A program made the position numbers and the translations under genes. The notes beneath the pieces were generated by a model that saw only the letters and a list, made by a program, of their open reading frames with translations, did no database searches and was not told where the DNA came from. A DNA stretch of 42,057 nucleotides from Paenibacillus sp. FSL R5-0490 (GTDB taxonomy: Bacteria; Bacillota; Bacilli; Bacillales; Cytobacillaceae): NCBI RefSeq assembly GCF_001956215.1, contig NZ_MRTQ01000034.1:1-42057 (forward strand). Reading direction: 5' to 3'. Positions 25,264-34,526 of the stretch are shown in pieces (within the stretch, counting starts at the first letter, position 1; each line of letters opens with the position of its first letter).

Positions 25264-25297
25264 CGCTAAAACTACTCAGTTTCCAATTCTTTTAGCG
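25264..25297. repeat. Inverted repeat between divergent ligD and ku
   Basis: CGCTAAAA (25264-25271) and TTTTAGCG (25290-25297) form an 8-bp inverted repeat with an 18-bp spacer, near the middle of the 142-bp divergent promoter region. It could be an operator acting on both genes, but I cannot name a regulator. Confidence 0.5.
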
Positions 25298-25360
25298 TAT
25301 TTCCGATTTTGTTAATACACAAATTAGGAGTAATACATTAAAAAGAATGGGAGTCTGACT

Positions 25361-26215
25361 ATGCATACGATGTGGAAAGGAAGCATCAGTTTTGGGCTGG
25401 TGAATATACCAATTAAGCTGCATTCGGCTACAGAAGATAAGGATATTAAGCTGAGAAATCTTCATAAGGAATGTCATTCGCCAATTAAGTATGAGAAAAC
25501 ATGTCCTGTTTGTGAAAAGGAAATTAAGAACGAGGATATTGTAAAAGCTTATGAATACACAAAAGGAAAGTTTGTCGTTTTAGAGGATGAGGATTTAGAA
25601 AAGCTTAAACAGGAAAATGAGGATAAAGCTGTCGAAATTATGGACTTTGTAAATATACAGGAGATTGATCCTATTTATTATAATCGTACGTATTATATGT
25701 CTCCTGGGGACGGTGGAGGAAAGGCATATTCTCTTTTGAGAAAAGCGCTTGAGACTTCTGAAAAAGTCGGTTTGGCAAAAATCATTATCCGTTCCAAGGA
25801 ACAGCTGGCTGTGGTCCGTGTATATGAAAACACGCTTGTTATGGAAACGATCCATTACCCGGATGAAGTACGGAAGGCTGCTGATGTGCCAAATGTGCCT
25901 GCAGAAGACAAAGTGACAGAGAAGGAAATCGATACTGCCATCATGCTGATTGATCAATTAACCACGGAATTCAAGCCTGAGAAATATAATGATGACTACC
26001 GTACTGCCCTTTTGGAGCTTATTGAAGCAAAACGGACGGGCAAAGATATCGTCACCCCTGTTGAAAAAGAGCCTGCCGCAAATGTCACCGATCTTATGGC
26101 TGCACTGCAGGCATCCATTGATAAAACGAAGCCTGGTGATGCTGAAACAAAGAAAAAGCCTGCAGCTAAAAAGAAACGTGCTTCAACAAAAACAAAGGCT
26201 AAAAAGCAAGCTTGA
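25361..26215 (+). CDS. ku: Ku DNA end-binding protein, NHEJ
   Basis: The 284-residue protein begins M-W-K-G-S-I-S-F-G-L-V-N-I-P (4-17), the bacterial Ku signature, and has L-R-N-L-H-K-E-C-H-S-P-I-K-Y with C-P-V-C (about 31-49) and Y-Y-N-R-T-Y-Y-M-S-P. The C-terminal ~25 residues are lysine/alanine-rich (A-A-K-K-K-R-A-S-T-K-T-K-A-K-K), a tail that aids DNA binding and sliding in other bacterial Ku proteins. It binds broken ends as a homodimer and recruits LigD. In B. subtilis the pair is made in the forespore; I could not confirm a SigG site here. Confidence 0.95.
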   Translation: MHTMWKGSISFGLVNIPIKLHSATEDKDIKLRNLHKECHSPIKYEKTCPVCEKEIKNEDIVKAYEYTKGKFVVLEDEDLEKLKQENEDKAVEIMDFVNIQEIDPIYYNRTYYMSPGDGGGKAYSLLRKALETSEKVGLAKIIIRSKEQLAVVRVYENTLVMETIHYPDEVRKAADVPNVPAEDKVTEKEIDTAIMLIDQLTTEFKPEKYNDDYRTALLELIEAKRTGKDIVTPVEKEPAANVTDLMAALQASIDKTKPGDAETKKKPAAKKKRASTKTKAKKQA

Positions 26216-26222
26216 TGAACTG

Positions 26223-26255
26223 AAACCGGATTTGCAGATGCAAACCCGGTTTTTT
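26223..26255 (+). terminator. Terminator after ku
   Basis: AAACCGG-a-TTTGCA-ga-TGCAAA-C-CCGGTTT forms a long hairpin followed by T residues. Confidence 0.85.
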
Positions 26256-26356
26256 ACTGGAAAGCTGCAAATGCAGAAAATTTAATAAAACCTTCAAAAA
26301 TATGTTCCTCTTATAGGAATCAGTGGTAATTCTATAAGAAAAAGGATTTGTTGAAA

Positions 26357-27016
26357 ATGAAATTGAAGAATTTAACATTAGTAAATATCTTTTACCTAGC
26401 TTTGGCGGCAGCAGTTTTCGGCGGATTTATGCTGTTATTTATTGAAATAGTCGACGAATTAAAGGAAAATGAGCTAATTCGTTTCGACGAGTCTGTGATC
26501 CATTATATACAGGCATTTATTTCTCCCCGGCTCACAGAGTATATGAGTGTAATTACTTTTTTAGGGTCCGTAAAGTGGCTGGCTATTTCTGTAACTTTGG
26601 CCGCTGTACTATTGTGCCTGTTTAAAAAGAGATCACTTGCTTCGTTCATGGTTCTTTCATCGGGTTTCGGAGCACTATTCAACCTGCTGCTGAAGTGGAT
26701 CTTTAAAAGAGAACGTCCGGATATCAGACCTCTGATCGAAGAGCAGGGGTTCAGTTTTCCGAGCGGACATTCAATGGGATCTTTTATTTTTTATGGCTCA
26801 CTTGCCTATATGATCATCCATCTGGCAAAACGAAAGCGCTGGAAGGCTGCATGGACAGTGATGCTGGGATGCTTTATCATCATGATAGGATTAAGCCGCA
26901 TTTATTTAGGTGTTCATTTTCCAAGTGATGTAATAGCTGGTTTTGCAGCCGGAGGTGTCTGGCTGACCATCATGATTATTGCATTCCGCTATTATGAGTA
27001 CCGCAAAAATATATAA
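26357..27016 (+). CDS. PAP2-type membrane phosphatase
   Basis: The ~219-residue protein has five to six membrane helices and the three PAP2 catalytic blocks: K-W-I-F-K-R-E-R-P (about 115-123 of the open frame), F-P-S-G-H-S (137-142) and S-R-I-Y-L-G-V-H-F-P-S-D (about 184-195). Such enzymes dephosphorylate lipid phosphates (phosphatidate, phosphatidylglycerophosphate or undecaprenyl pyrophosphate) at the membrane; the substrate is uncertain. I start at ATG 26357 behind AAAGGA; TTG 26348 is the other in-frame option. Monocistronic, upstream of glpP. Confidence 0.9.
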   Translation: MKLKNLTLVNIFYLALAAAVFGGFMLLFIEIVDELKENELIRFDESVIHYIQAFISPRLTEYMSVITFLGSVKWLAISVTLAAVLLCLFKKRSLASFMVLSSGFGALFNLLLKWIFKRERPDIRPLIEEQGFSFPSGHSMGSFIFYGSLAYMIIHLAKRKRWKAAWTVMLGCFIIMIGLSRIYLGVHFPSDVIAGFAAGGVWLTIMIIAFRYYEYRKNI

Positions 27017-27081
27017 TAGGTATTGAGAAATACGCACATTCTTAATAACATAGGGAAATAACCGAAACAGGAGTGGAAAGA

Positions 27082-27627
27082 ATGAATCAAAAAATTTTGC
27101 CCGCATCATCCAATATGAAAGAATTTGAAAAGTTCCTAAAAAGTCCCTTTGAAATTGGTGTGTTTCTCGATATGCATATTTCACAGCTGAAACATGTTTC
27201 GCAGATGGCAAAGGTACATAACAAAAAAATGATTTATCATGTTGATCTGATTCATGGCTTAAAAAGCGACGACTATGCCGTTGAATATATTTGCCAGGAA
27301 TACAAGCCATACGGGTTAATTTCTACAAAATCCAGCGTCATCCTGAAAGCAAAGCAAAAGGGTGTGATTGCTGTCCAGAGGATTTTCCTCATCGATTCGC
27401 ACGCACTCGAAAAGAGTTATAAATTAGTCGAGAAAACCCGTCCGAACTATATAGAAGTTTTGCCTGGAGCCATGCCATGGATGATCAAAGAAGTGAATGA
27501 GCGTTTGAATACCCCTATTTTTGCAGGAGGCCTCATCCGTTCAGAAGAAGAGGTGAGGAATGCGCTTGATGCGGGAGCGGTTGCCATTACAACTTCAAAA
27601 ATTGAATTATGGGAAAAGTTTTCATGA
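27082..27627 (+). CDS. glpP: Glycerol-3-phosphate-responsive antiterminator
   Basis: The 181-residue protein fits GlpP, an RNA-binding TIM-barrel-like antiterminator: F-D-M-H-I type segment V-F-L-D-M-H-I-S-Q-L-K-H-V near 30, Y-H-V-D-L-I-H-G-L near 54, and P-N-Y-I-E-V-L-P-G-A-M-P-W near 119. Bound to glycerol-3-phosphate it lets RNA polymerase read through the leader terminators of glpF-glpK and glpD, both in this window. ATG 27082 is chosen over GTG 27073 because GTG overlaps the AGGAG ribosome binding site. It is followed directly by the glpF promoter. Confidence 0.94.
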   Translation: MNQKILPASSNMKEFEKFLKSPFEIGVFLDMHISQLKHVSQMAKVHNKKMIYHVDLIHGLKSDDYAVEYICQEYKPYGLISTKSSVILKAKQKGVIAVQRIFLIDSHALEKSYKLVEKTRPNYIEVLPGAMPWMIKEVNERLNTPIFAGGLIRSEEEVRNALDAGAVAITTSKIELWEKFS

Positions 27628-27644
27628 AGAAGTTCATGTATCGT

Positions 27645-27673
27645 TTGACAACGTTTTCATAGATTTGTATACT
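27645..27673 (+). promoter_or_regulatory. glpF promoter with overlapping cre site
   Basis: TTGACA (27645-27650), 17-bp spacer, TATACT (27668-27673). The sequence TGACAACGTTTTCA at 27646-27659 fits the CcpA operator consensus TGWNANCGNTNWCA at every defined position and covers the -35 box, so glucose repression of glpFK by CcpA is expected, as in B. subtilis. Confidence 0.85.
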
Positions 27674-27707
27674 GGGAGTAACAAGTTAATTTATGTGTCG
27701 GAGATTA

Positions 27708-27763
27708 GGAGATTCACACAGTTTAGCCTTTTTAGGCTTAATCTGTCGTGGGTCTCCTTTTTT
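27708..27763 (+). promoter_or_regulatory. GlpP-controlled leader terminator of glpF-glpK
   Basis: An inverted repeat pairs GGAGATTCACACAG (27708-27721) with CTGTCGTGGGTCTCC (27743-27757), with inner AGCC/GGCT, and is followed by six T, 38 nt upstream of glpF. It matches the position and outer sequence of GlpP antitermination targets. Confidence 0.85.
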
Positions 27764-27801
27764 GTTTTCCGATCAGCCAAAAATGGAAAGGGGATTATCG
27801 G

Positions 27802-28626
27802 ATGTCTGCTTTTATGGGAGAAATGATTGGAACAATGATCTTGATTGTTTTTGGAGGAGGCGTTGTTGCCGGGGCGAACTTAAAAAAGACTTTCTCTTTT
27901 AATGGAGGGTGGATTGTTATCACGATTGCCTGGGGACTTGCTGTAACCATGGGGGTTTTTGCTGTAGGATCGATTAGCGGAGCACACTTAAATCCTGCTG
28001 TAACCATTGGATTTGCGCTTAGCGGTGATTTCCCGTGGCAGGACGTACCCGGGTATATTCTGGCTCAGATCCTGGGCGGGTTCCTTGGAGGGGTGATTGT
28101 ATTCCTTCACTATCTGCCGCATTGGAAGGAAACAGAAGACCAGGGGGCAAAGCTTGCTGTTTTCTCAACAAGTCCTGCCATTCCACATACTTTTTCAAAT
28201 TTATTGAGTGAAATAATCGGGACGTTCATTCTTGTATTGGGTTTGATGTTTATAGGAGCAAATCAATTTACTGAAGGGTTAAATCCGATTGCTGTTGGCC
28301 TTCTCATTGTTGTGATCGGCATGTCGCTTGGAGGGACAACCGGCTATGCAATTAATCCGGCCCGTGATTTGGGGCCGCGCATTGCCCATTTTCTTCTTCC
28401 CATTGCAGGCAAAGGGAAATCGAACTGGGGATATGCATGGATCCCGGTAGCCGGGCCAATCCTTGGGGGATTAATGGGATCAGCGTTCTATCAGGTGATG
28501 TTCGATGGCAAGGCTTCAGGTATGTTATGGGGAGTGCTGGGTGTTAATATAATAGTATTAATTCTTTCGTATATTTTTGGCAGAAAACAGCAGGGAGAAG
28601 TTGATTCTTCTAAAGTGGCTGCATAA
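27802..28626 (+). CDS. glpF: Glycerol uptake facilitator (aquaglyceroporin)
   Basis: The 274-residue protein has six membrane helices and the two half-helix signatures A-H-L-N-P-A-V (61-67) and Y-A-I-N-P-A-R-D-L-G-P-R (182-193). The aspartate after the second NPAR marks it as a glycerol channel rather than a water channel. ATG 27802 is chosen because AAAGGGG lies 8 nt upstream; the open frame extends 18 codons further without a site. It is cotranscribed with glpK (35 bp apart) and controlled by GlpP antitermination and probably CcpA. Confidence 0.95.
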   Translation: MSAFMGEMIGTMILIVFGGGVVAGANLKKTFSFNGGWIVITIAWGLAVTMGVFAVGSISGAHLNPAVTIGFALSGDFPWQDVPGYILAQILGGFLGGVIVFLHYLPHWKETEDQGAKLAVFSTSPAIPHTFSNLLSEIIGTFILVLGLMFIGANQFTEGLNPIAVGLLIVVIGMSLGGTTGYAINPARDLGPRIAHFLLPIAGKGKSNWGYAWIPVAGPILGGLMGSAFYQVMFDGKASGMLWGVLGVNIIVLILSYIFGRKQQGEVDSSKVAA

Positions 28627-28649
28627 ATAAGAGTATTGAACGAGATTAG

Positions 28650-30152
<1,503 letters not shown>

Positions 30153-30191
30153 TCTGAAGTAAGTTTTCTGCACAAATCATATCCTATATGT

Positions 30192-30286
30192 TATAATAAA
30201 CTTAAGTTAATAGTTCGGCAGGAGATGCGGAGAGACCACAAAATCATTATCGTCTTATCGATAATGTATTTTGTGGTCTCTTTTTA
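30192..30286 (+). promoter_or_regulatory. glpD promoter element and GlpP-controlled leader terminator
   Basis: A TATAAT at 30192-30197 is followed by a leader with a nearly perfect 22-bp hairpin: AGAGACCACAAAAT (30231-30244) with ATTTTGTGGTCTCT (30268-30281), and inner CATTATCG/CGATAATG, ending in a T-run at 30281-30286. Its outer sequence resembles the glpF terminator (GGAGA...TCTCC), as expected of a GlpP target. Confidence 0.87.
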
Positions 30287-30349
30287 TGTCTAGCTACAGC
30301 GCCTACCCCCTCGAGGTGTCGGGGGTGGGCAAGGCGCTTACGCTTTTCT
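30287..30349. repeat. 63-bp hairpin-forming intergenic repeat, copy 2 (inside the glpD leader)
   Basis: It differs from 4600-4662 at two positions only (tCc to tAc on each side). Both changes fall at facing positions of the symmetric internal loop, so the hairpin is unaffected. The element begins directly after the T-run of the GlpP terminator and ends 62 nt before the glpD start, so it would be part of the glpD mRNA leader. Confidence 0.85.
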
Positions 30350-30410
30350 AATTCCCTGCTTTAAAAGGGCAGTTACAACTACTAGCCTTTTCAATAAGGA
30401 GGAGACAGCA

Positions 30411-32075
30411 ATGACATTTTCTAATTTAAATCGTACTGACATGTTAAATACACTTACAGCGGAAGAATTTGATGTTCTGATTATTGGCGGCGGCATAACG
30501 GGAGCAGGAATTGCTCTGGACGCGGCAACACGGGGAATGAAAACAGCGCTCGTTGAAATGCAGGATTTTGCAGCGGGAACCTCCAGCCGTTCAACCAAAC
30601 TGGTTCACGGAGGATTAAGATATCTTAAGCAATTTGAAGTTAAAATGGTAGCCGAAGTCGGAAAGGAGCGGGCGATTGTATATGAAAATGGGCCCCATGT
30701 GACTACGCCGGAGTGGATGCTGCTTCCAATGCATAAAGGAGGCACGTTTGGAAAATTCTCAACTTCAATCGGCCTTAGAGTATACGATTTTCTCGCAGGC
30801 GTCAGAAAGTCTGAACGAAGAAATATGCTCAGTGTCCGGGAAACACTGTCAAAAGAGCCTCTTATAAAGAAGGATGGACTAAAGGGCGGCGGCTATTATG
30901 TGGAATACCGCACAGATGATGCCCGTCTTACAATAGAGGTAATGAAAGCTGCAGCAGATAAAGGCGCTCTTCCAGTTAACTATTTGAAGGTCGAAAATCT
31001 TTTATATGATGAACAAGGTAAAGTATGCGGAGCTGCTGCTGCAGATCAGCTGACAGACAAGGTTCATGAAATCAGAGCGAAAAAAATCATTAACGCTGCT
31101 GGTCCCTGGGTTGATTCTATCCGTGAGAAAGACGGTTCCAGGAAAGGAAAGACCCTGCGTCTGACTAAAGGTGTTCATTTGGTAATCGACCAATCCAAGT
31201 TCCCATTGAAACAGGCTGTATACTTTGATACTCCTGATAAAAGAATGGTATTTGCCATACCGCGAGACGGAAAAACATATGTGGGGACAACGGATACTTT
31301 CTTTGATTCAGATCCTGTAAATCCTAAAATGACTGCAAATGACAGAACCTACATTATTAACGCTATTAACTTTATGTTCCCTTCTGTGAAAATAGCGGAG
31401 AATGATATTGAATCAAGCTGGGCTGGTGTTCGTCCGCTTATTTGGGAAGAAGGAAAAGACCCTTCCGAAATATCACGCAAGGATGAAATTTGGGAGTCGG
31501 ATACTGGTTTACTGACAATTGCCGGCGGGAAACTGACCGGGTACCGGAAAATGGCCGAAACCATTGTTGATTTGCTTGCTGAAAAATTTAAACAGGATTC
31601 GAATAGGACATTTAGCAGCAGTATCACAAAAACACTGCCCATTTCTGGAGGGAATGTAGGGGGATCAACCAAGTTCCAGGAATTTATTATGTTCCAGATT
31701 GATAAAGGAACTAGTATTGGTCTATCAGCTGAACAGTCTAATCACCTCGTTAAAATGTATGGTTCTAACGTTGGCATCATTTTTAATATGATTGAAGCGG
31801 ACAGCGGTGAAGCTGAGAATTATGGCCTGCCGATTGTGTTGTGGGCAAAGCTGAAATATGCCATTGAATATGAAATGGCTGCCACTCCTGTTGACTTTTT
31901 TAACCGCAGAACAGGAGCGCTTCTATTTGATATTGAAACGGTAAGAAATTATCAAAGGCAAGTAATTTCATTTATGGCAGATACATTTAAATGGGACCAG
32001 GCTGCAGAAAGTAATTTTGAGAATCAGCTGAACCAGGAACTAAGCTTTGCGATAAAGCCTGCTGATCAGGACTAA
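30411..32075 (+). CDS. glpD: Aerobic glycerol-3-phosphate dehydrogenase
   Basis: The 554-residue FAD enzyme has its dinucleotide fold at residues ~19-40 ([13 protein letters not shown]), [12 protein letters not shown] (about 60-71), and [17 protein letters not shown] further on, all typical of GlpD. It oxidises glycerol-3-phosphate to dihydroxyacetone phosphate at the membrane and passes electrons to menaquinone. The start ATG lies 8 nt after AAGGAGGAG. It is transcribed from its own promoter through a GlpP-dependent terminator and the inserted 63-bp repeat. Confidence 0.96.
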   Translation: MTFSNLNRTDMLNTLTAEEFDVLIIGGGITGAGIALDAATRGMKTALVEMQDFAAGTSSRSTKLVHGGLRYLKQFEVKMVAEVGKERAIVYENGPHVTTPEWMLLPMHKGGTFGKFSTSIGLRVYDFLAGVRKSERRNMLSVRETLSKEPLIKKDGLKGGGYYVEYRTDDARLTIEVMKAAADKGALPVNYLKVENLLYDEQGKVCGAAAADQLTDKVHEIRAKKIINAAGPWVDSIREKDGSRKGKTLRLTKGVHLVIDQSKFPLKQAVYFDTPDKRMVFAIPRDGKTYVGTTDTFFDSDPVNPKMTANDRTYIINAINFMFPSVKIAENDIESSWAGVRPLIWEEGKDPSEISRKDEIWESDTGLLTIAGGKLTGYRKMAETIVDLLAEKFKQDSNRTFSSSITKTLPISGGNVGGSTKFQEFIMFQIDKGTSIGLSAEQSNHLVKMYGSNVGIIFNMIEADSGEAENYGLPIVLWAKLKYAIEYEMAATPVDFFNRRTGALLFDIETVRNYQRQVISFMADTFKWDQAAESNFENQLNQELSFAIKPADQD

Positions 32076-32077
32076 AG

Positions 32078-32100
32078 CTCTCCATTCGGGGAGTTTTTTT
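32078..32100 (+). terminator. Terminator after glpD
   Basis: CTCTCC-attc-GGGGAG (one G-U) followed by seven T. Confidence 0.85.
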
Positions 32101-32171
32101 AGTAGGAGAATATAAACAATAGGGACATTCCACAGGCATACTATAGTATAAATAGGTAGCGGAGGTGGGTT

Positions 32172-33131
32172 ATGTATAATGTTCTCATGTTTGTTGACTC
32201 AGGGGTTGATGATTCACTTGCCCTAATGTATGCCCTTCAGCATCCTGAGATTAATTTAGTTGGTGTTGTCAGCGCTTATGGCAACATAACCAAAGAAGAA
32301 TCCATTAATAATACTGCCTATTTACTGAAGCTTGCCGGCAGAGAGGACATTCCCATTATAGCAGGGGCAAGCGGTCCATTATCCGGTGAGGCTGCTGTCT
32401 TTTATCCTGAAATTCATGGAGAGGAAGGCTTGGGGCCCATTCAGCCTCCGGAGGATTTTAGCAGCAAAATAAAGGTATATGATATAGACAAAATTATTGA
32501 AATTGTAAATCAATACAAAAATAACCTTGTGATCGTTGGTGTCGGGAGGCAGACTGATTTGGCATTGCCGCTCATTCTTTATGGAAAGGATGCATATCAA
32601 GATGTGAATGCATTTTATTTAATGGGAGGTGCGTTTCTGGTTCCGGGAAATGTAACGCCAGAGGCAGAAGCCAACTTTTATGCTGACCCCATCGCAGCGG
32701 ATTCAGTGCTGGAAAAAGCAAAAAACATTTATATATTTCCTCTGAATGTAACAAATAAAGCGATTATCCGTCCTGAGACGATTAATTTTATCGCAAATAA
32801 TACCCAGTCACCTTTTAAAGATTTAATCAAACCTGCTTATGATTATTATTACGAAGCTTACCAAAAGCTTGTTCCGGGAATTCAGGGTGCACCTCTCCAT
32901 GATGTTCTTGTTTTAAGTGTTCTTACAAATCCAGATCTCGTCAAATATGTTAAACGAAGAGTGAGAATTGAACAGTTTGGAAAGGCCAAAGGAAAAAGCA
33001 TAGCAGATTTTAGGCCTAAGCCGGAAGAGGAACCGCAGGAGACACTTGACAATATTGCGATGGAACTTGATATGGAACGGTTTGTCATTGATTTTATGGA
33101 GGTTTTCCTATCTCAGAAAAATCAGAAATAG
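32172..33131 (+). CDS. Nucleoside hydrolase family protein, atypical active site
   Basis: The 319-residue protein has the inosine-uridine nucleoside hydrolase fold: metal loop D-S-G-V-D-D-S-L-A (9-17), S-A-Y-G-N-I-T (34-40), M-G-G-A-F at ~153, and the C-terminal L-H-D (about 239-241). The classic D-T-D-P-G-x-D-D loop reads F-V-D-S-G-V-D-D, so the first aspartate, which is the proposed general base, is Phe. Ca2+ ligands are mostly kept, but N-glycosidic hydrolysis may be reduced or changed. The ribosome binding site GGAGGTG is strong. Single gene between two terminators. Confidence 0.85.
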   Translation: MYNVLMFVDSGVDDSLALMYALQHPEINLVGVVSAYGNITKEESINNTAYLLKLAGREDIPIIAGASGPLSGEAAVFYPEIHGEEGLGPIQPPEDFSSKIKVYDIDKIIEIVNQYKNNLVIVGVGRQTDLALPLILYGKDAYQDVNAFYLMGGAFLVPGNVTPEAEANFYADPIAADSVLEKAKNIYIFPLNVTNKAIIRPETINFIANNTQSPFKDLIKPAYDYYYEAYQKLVPGIQGAPLHDVLVLSVLTNPDLVKYVKRRVRIEQFGKAKGKSIADFRPKPEEEPQETLDNIAMELDMERFVIDFMEVFLSQKNQK

Positions 33132-33162
33132 CTTTTGACACATTGTGTTAAAAGCTTTTTTA
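33130..33162 (+). terminator. Terminator after the nucleoside hydrolase gene
   Basis: A 12-bp stem AGCTTTTGACAC / GTGTTAAAAGCT (one G-U) with loop ATT is followed by TTTTTATTT. Confidence 0.85.
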
Positions 33163-33301
33163 TTTGGGTTGAAGGGGAATGGGAAGTTCACATAGAATGT
33201 ATTAACATGGAAGACCTTTGCGGTGAGTGGAAGATTCTTTCGAAATAATTAAAATGGCAAACTTGCGTCTCATTAATCAAAATCAAATGGAGGCTTTCGA
33301 A

Positions 33302-33790
33302 TTGCTGAAAAATAAAAAGTTAAACATGACTCTTTCAATTCTCGGAATGGTCATAGCCATTGCCCTGGCATACAGTGTGCTTGTCTTTTTAAATAAGGAT
33401 GATTCTAAGATGCAAAAGACCTCGGCAAATACGGAGGTAACCGCACAGGGATTAATGTACGATAATTTAGGAGACTTTATTGCTTCCAATCATACTTTTT
33501 ATAATGAAACACTTGGCTGGGGCAGAGACCGTAAAGTCAACTGGTCTAAGCAAAGAGAGCAGGCTGATTTAATCGTCAACTCGCTTAAAAAAATATCAGC
33601 GGAGAATAAAAATCTTCAGACAGACCTTGGCACAATAAGAAGTCTGGCAGAAACTGTGCAGTCAGGCACCAAAGAAAAAGACGTATTAATCAAACTGCAC
33701 CGGTATTTTCATGATCTGGATATAGGCTTTAATGACTATAAAGATACAACCGATTATTTTGATGTAACCGAGTACAAGGGAGAAAGCTAA
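33302..33790 (+). CDS. Small membrane-anchored protein of unknown function
   Basis: The 162-residue protein has one N-terminal membrane helix (about 9-30: M-T-L-S-I-L-G-M-V-I-A-I-A-L-A-Y-S-V-L) and a hydrophilic extracytoplasmic domain rich in Asn, Lys and Asp, with a predicted helix near A-D-L-I-V-N-S-L-K-K-I. The TTG at 33302 is chosen because GGAGG lies 8 nt upstream and the anchor then sits at the N-terminus; a longer reading from GTG 33227 has no clear site. I do not recognise the family. It lies upstream of an RNA-rich gap. Confidence 0.68.
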   Translation: MLKNKKLNMTLSILGMVIAIALAYSVLVFLNKDDSKMQKTSANTEVTAQGLMYDNLGDFIASNHTFYNETLGWGRDRKVNWSKQREQADLIVNSLKKISAENKNLQTDLGTIRSLAETVQSGTKEKDVLIKLHRYFHDLDIGFNDYKDTTDYFDVTEYKGES

Positions 33791-33813
33791 CCTAAGGGTG
33801 ACAAGATTTTTTC

Positions 33814-33842
33814 TTGACAGATAACAGCATATAAGATATTAT
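33814..33842 (+). promoter_or_regulatory. Strong sigma-A promoter in the intergenic region
   Basis: Consensus TTGACA (33814-33819), 17-bp spacer and TATTAT (33837-33842). The start would be near 33849. No gene begins within 600 nt; what follows is two structured segments. Confidence 0.8.
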
Positions 33843-33848
33843 AGTGAT

Positions 33849-33936
33849 TGAAGTATTTGAGGTATATTTTGAAGTCGTTAATTCACTTGGAATGTTCGGC
33901 ATCCGAACCTTCTTTTTAGTGGAACTGCGGCTTTTT
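33849..33936 (+). ncRNA. Candidate ~88-nt small RNA or terminated leader
   Basis: It runs from the promoter above to a long hairpin whose arms are AAGTCGT (33872) with GCGGCTT (33927-33933) and TTCACT with AGTGGA, capped by GTTCGG-CAT-CCGAAC (33894-33908) and followed by TTTTTATT. No ribosome binding site plus open frame is visible in it. I do not recognise it as 6S RNA, tmRNA, SRP RNA or a known riboswitch. Confidence 0.55.
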
Positions 33937-34121
33937 ATTATGTTTTATGCTCTTTAGGATTTTGAAAGAGTAAGTATGTGTTTGTAATTAAGAATAATTT
34001 GTGTGGACAGCTTAACGCTGAATGTTCTTCTTAATCATCTTCTGTAAACCAGACACTTCTCCGTATTTTTACTTCAGTAAGTTTCTTACCATTTAATATT
34101 AAAATCTCAGAGAGCATCTAA

Positions 34122-34269
34122 GTCGGAAAGGATTCCGACCAACCTGATTCCCACTGGCGCGGTCTAGGAGCCGTAAGGATGGAAGAGAGGAAGGGCTTTC
34201 ATTGTTTTAGGTAATAATTAATTAACTCAAATATATCACTTATAAGGACAGTATATGCTGTCCTTTTTT
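34122..34269 (+). ncRNA. Candidate structured RNA with terminator, no known family
   Basis: A hairpin GTCGGA-aaggat-TCCGAC (34122-34139) is followed by a nested fold: CCT/AGG (34143 with 34188), TTCC/GGAA (34148 with 34181) and CGG/CCG (34160 with 34171), leaving purine-rich internal loops. A terminator AGGACAG-tatatg-CTGTCCT plus six T ends it at 34245-34269. It could be read-through from the promoter at 33814 or have its own promoter. The rest of the 33791-34526 gap is AT-rich without open frames. Confidence 0.45.
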
Positions 34270-34329
34270 ATTTACTTTAAAAAAACACGAACATTTTAAT
34301 AAATTTCAGTTTAATTATTTGTGTTTTTG

Positions 34330-34338
34330 TGCTATTAT
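34330..34338 (+). promoter_or_regulatory. Extended -10 promoter of folD
   Basis: TG-c-TATTAT at 34330-34338 with only a weak -35 (TTTAAT) 17 bp further up. It lies about 28 nt before the ZTP aptamer. Confidence 0.5.
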
Positions 34339-34365
34339 CTACTCATTAGAATAGCTTTTCAAAAT

Positions 34366-34435
34366 CGCAGTGACTGACGACAATGCGGAATCAACCGCTG
34401 GGGAGCTGCGTCTATGTATAGCCGGTCGTCTGGGC
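34366..34435 (+). promoter_or_regulatory. ZTP riboswitch (pfl motif)
   Basis: The conserved blocks of the pfl aptamer are present: GTGACTGACGA near the 5' end, a GCGG/CCGC hairpin, GGGGAGC, then GCCGGTCGTCTGGGC at the 3' side. ZTP/ZMP riboswitches sense purine intermediates that build up when 10-formyl-tetrahydrofolate is short and turn on folate one-carbon genes. Here the downstream gene is folD. Confidence 0.93.
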
Positions 34436-34466
34436 AGAGATAAGGGATACCCTTGTCTCTTTTTTT
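34436..34466 (+). terminator. ZTP-riboswitch expression-platform terminator
   Basis: GAGATAAGGG pairs with CCCTTGTCTC (one G-U) over ATA and runs into seven T, directly after the aptamer. Ligand binding should prevent it. Confidence 0.88.
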
Positions 34467-34526
34467 CATAACAAAATGGAAAAGCCCGCAAGCCGAATAG
34501 GTGCTTTTCCTATAGGAGGAATATGC

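Noticed and set aside
34140..34200. TPP or cobalamin riboswitch
   Set aside because: ACCTGATT and ACTGGCGCGG recall parts of these motifs, but the remaining conserved blocks are missing or out of order.
33849..34269. RNase P RNA, tmRNA, 6S RNA or OLE RNA
   Set aside because: The conserved cores I know for these (for example GAGGAAAGUCC of RNase P) are absent, and the size or fold does not fit.
34476..34526. Upstream extension of folD
   Set aside because: It begins right after the ZTP terminator and has no ribosome site; AGGAGGA before ATG 34527 fixes the start and the shorter product matches FolD.
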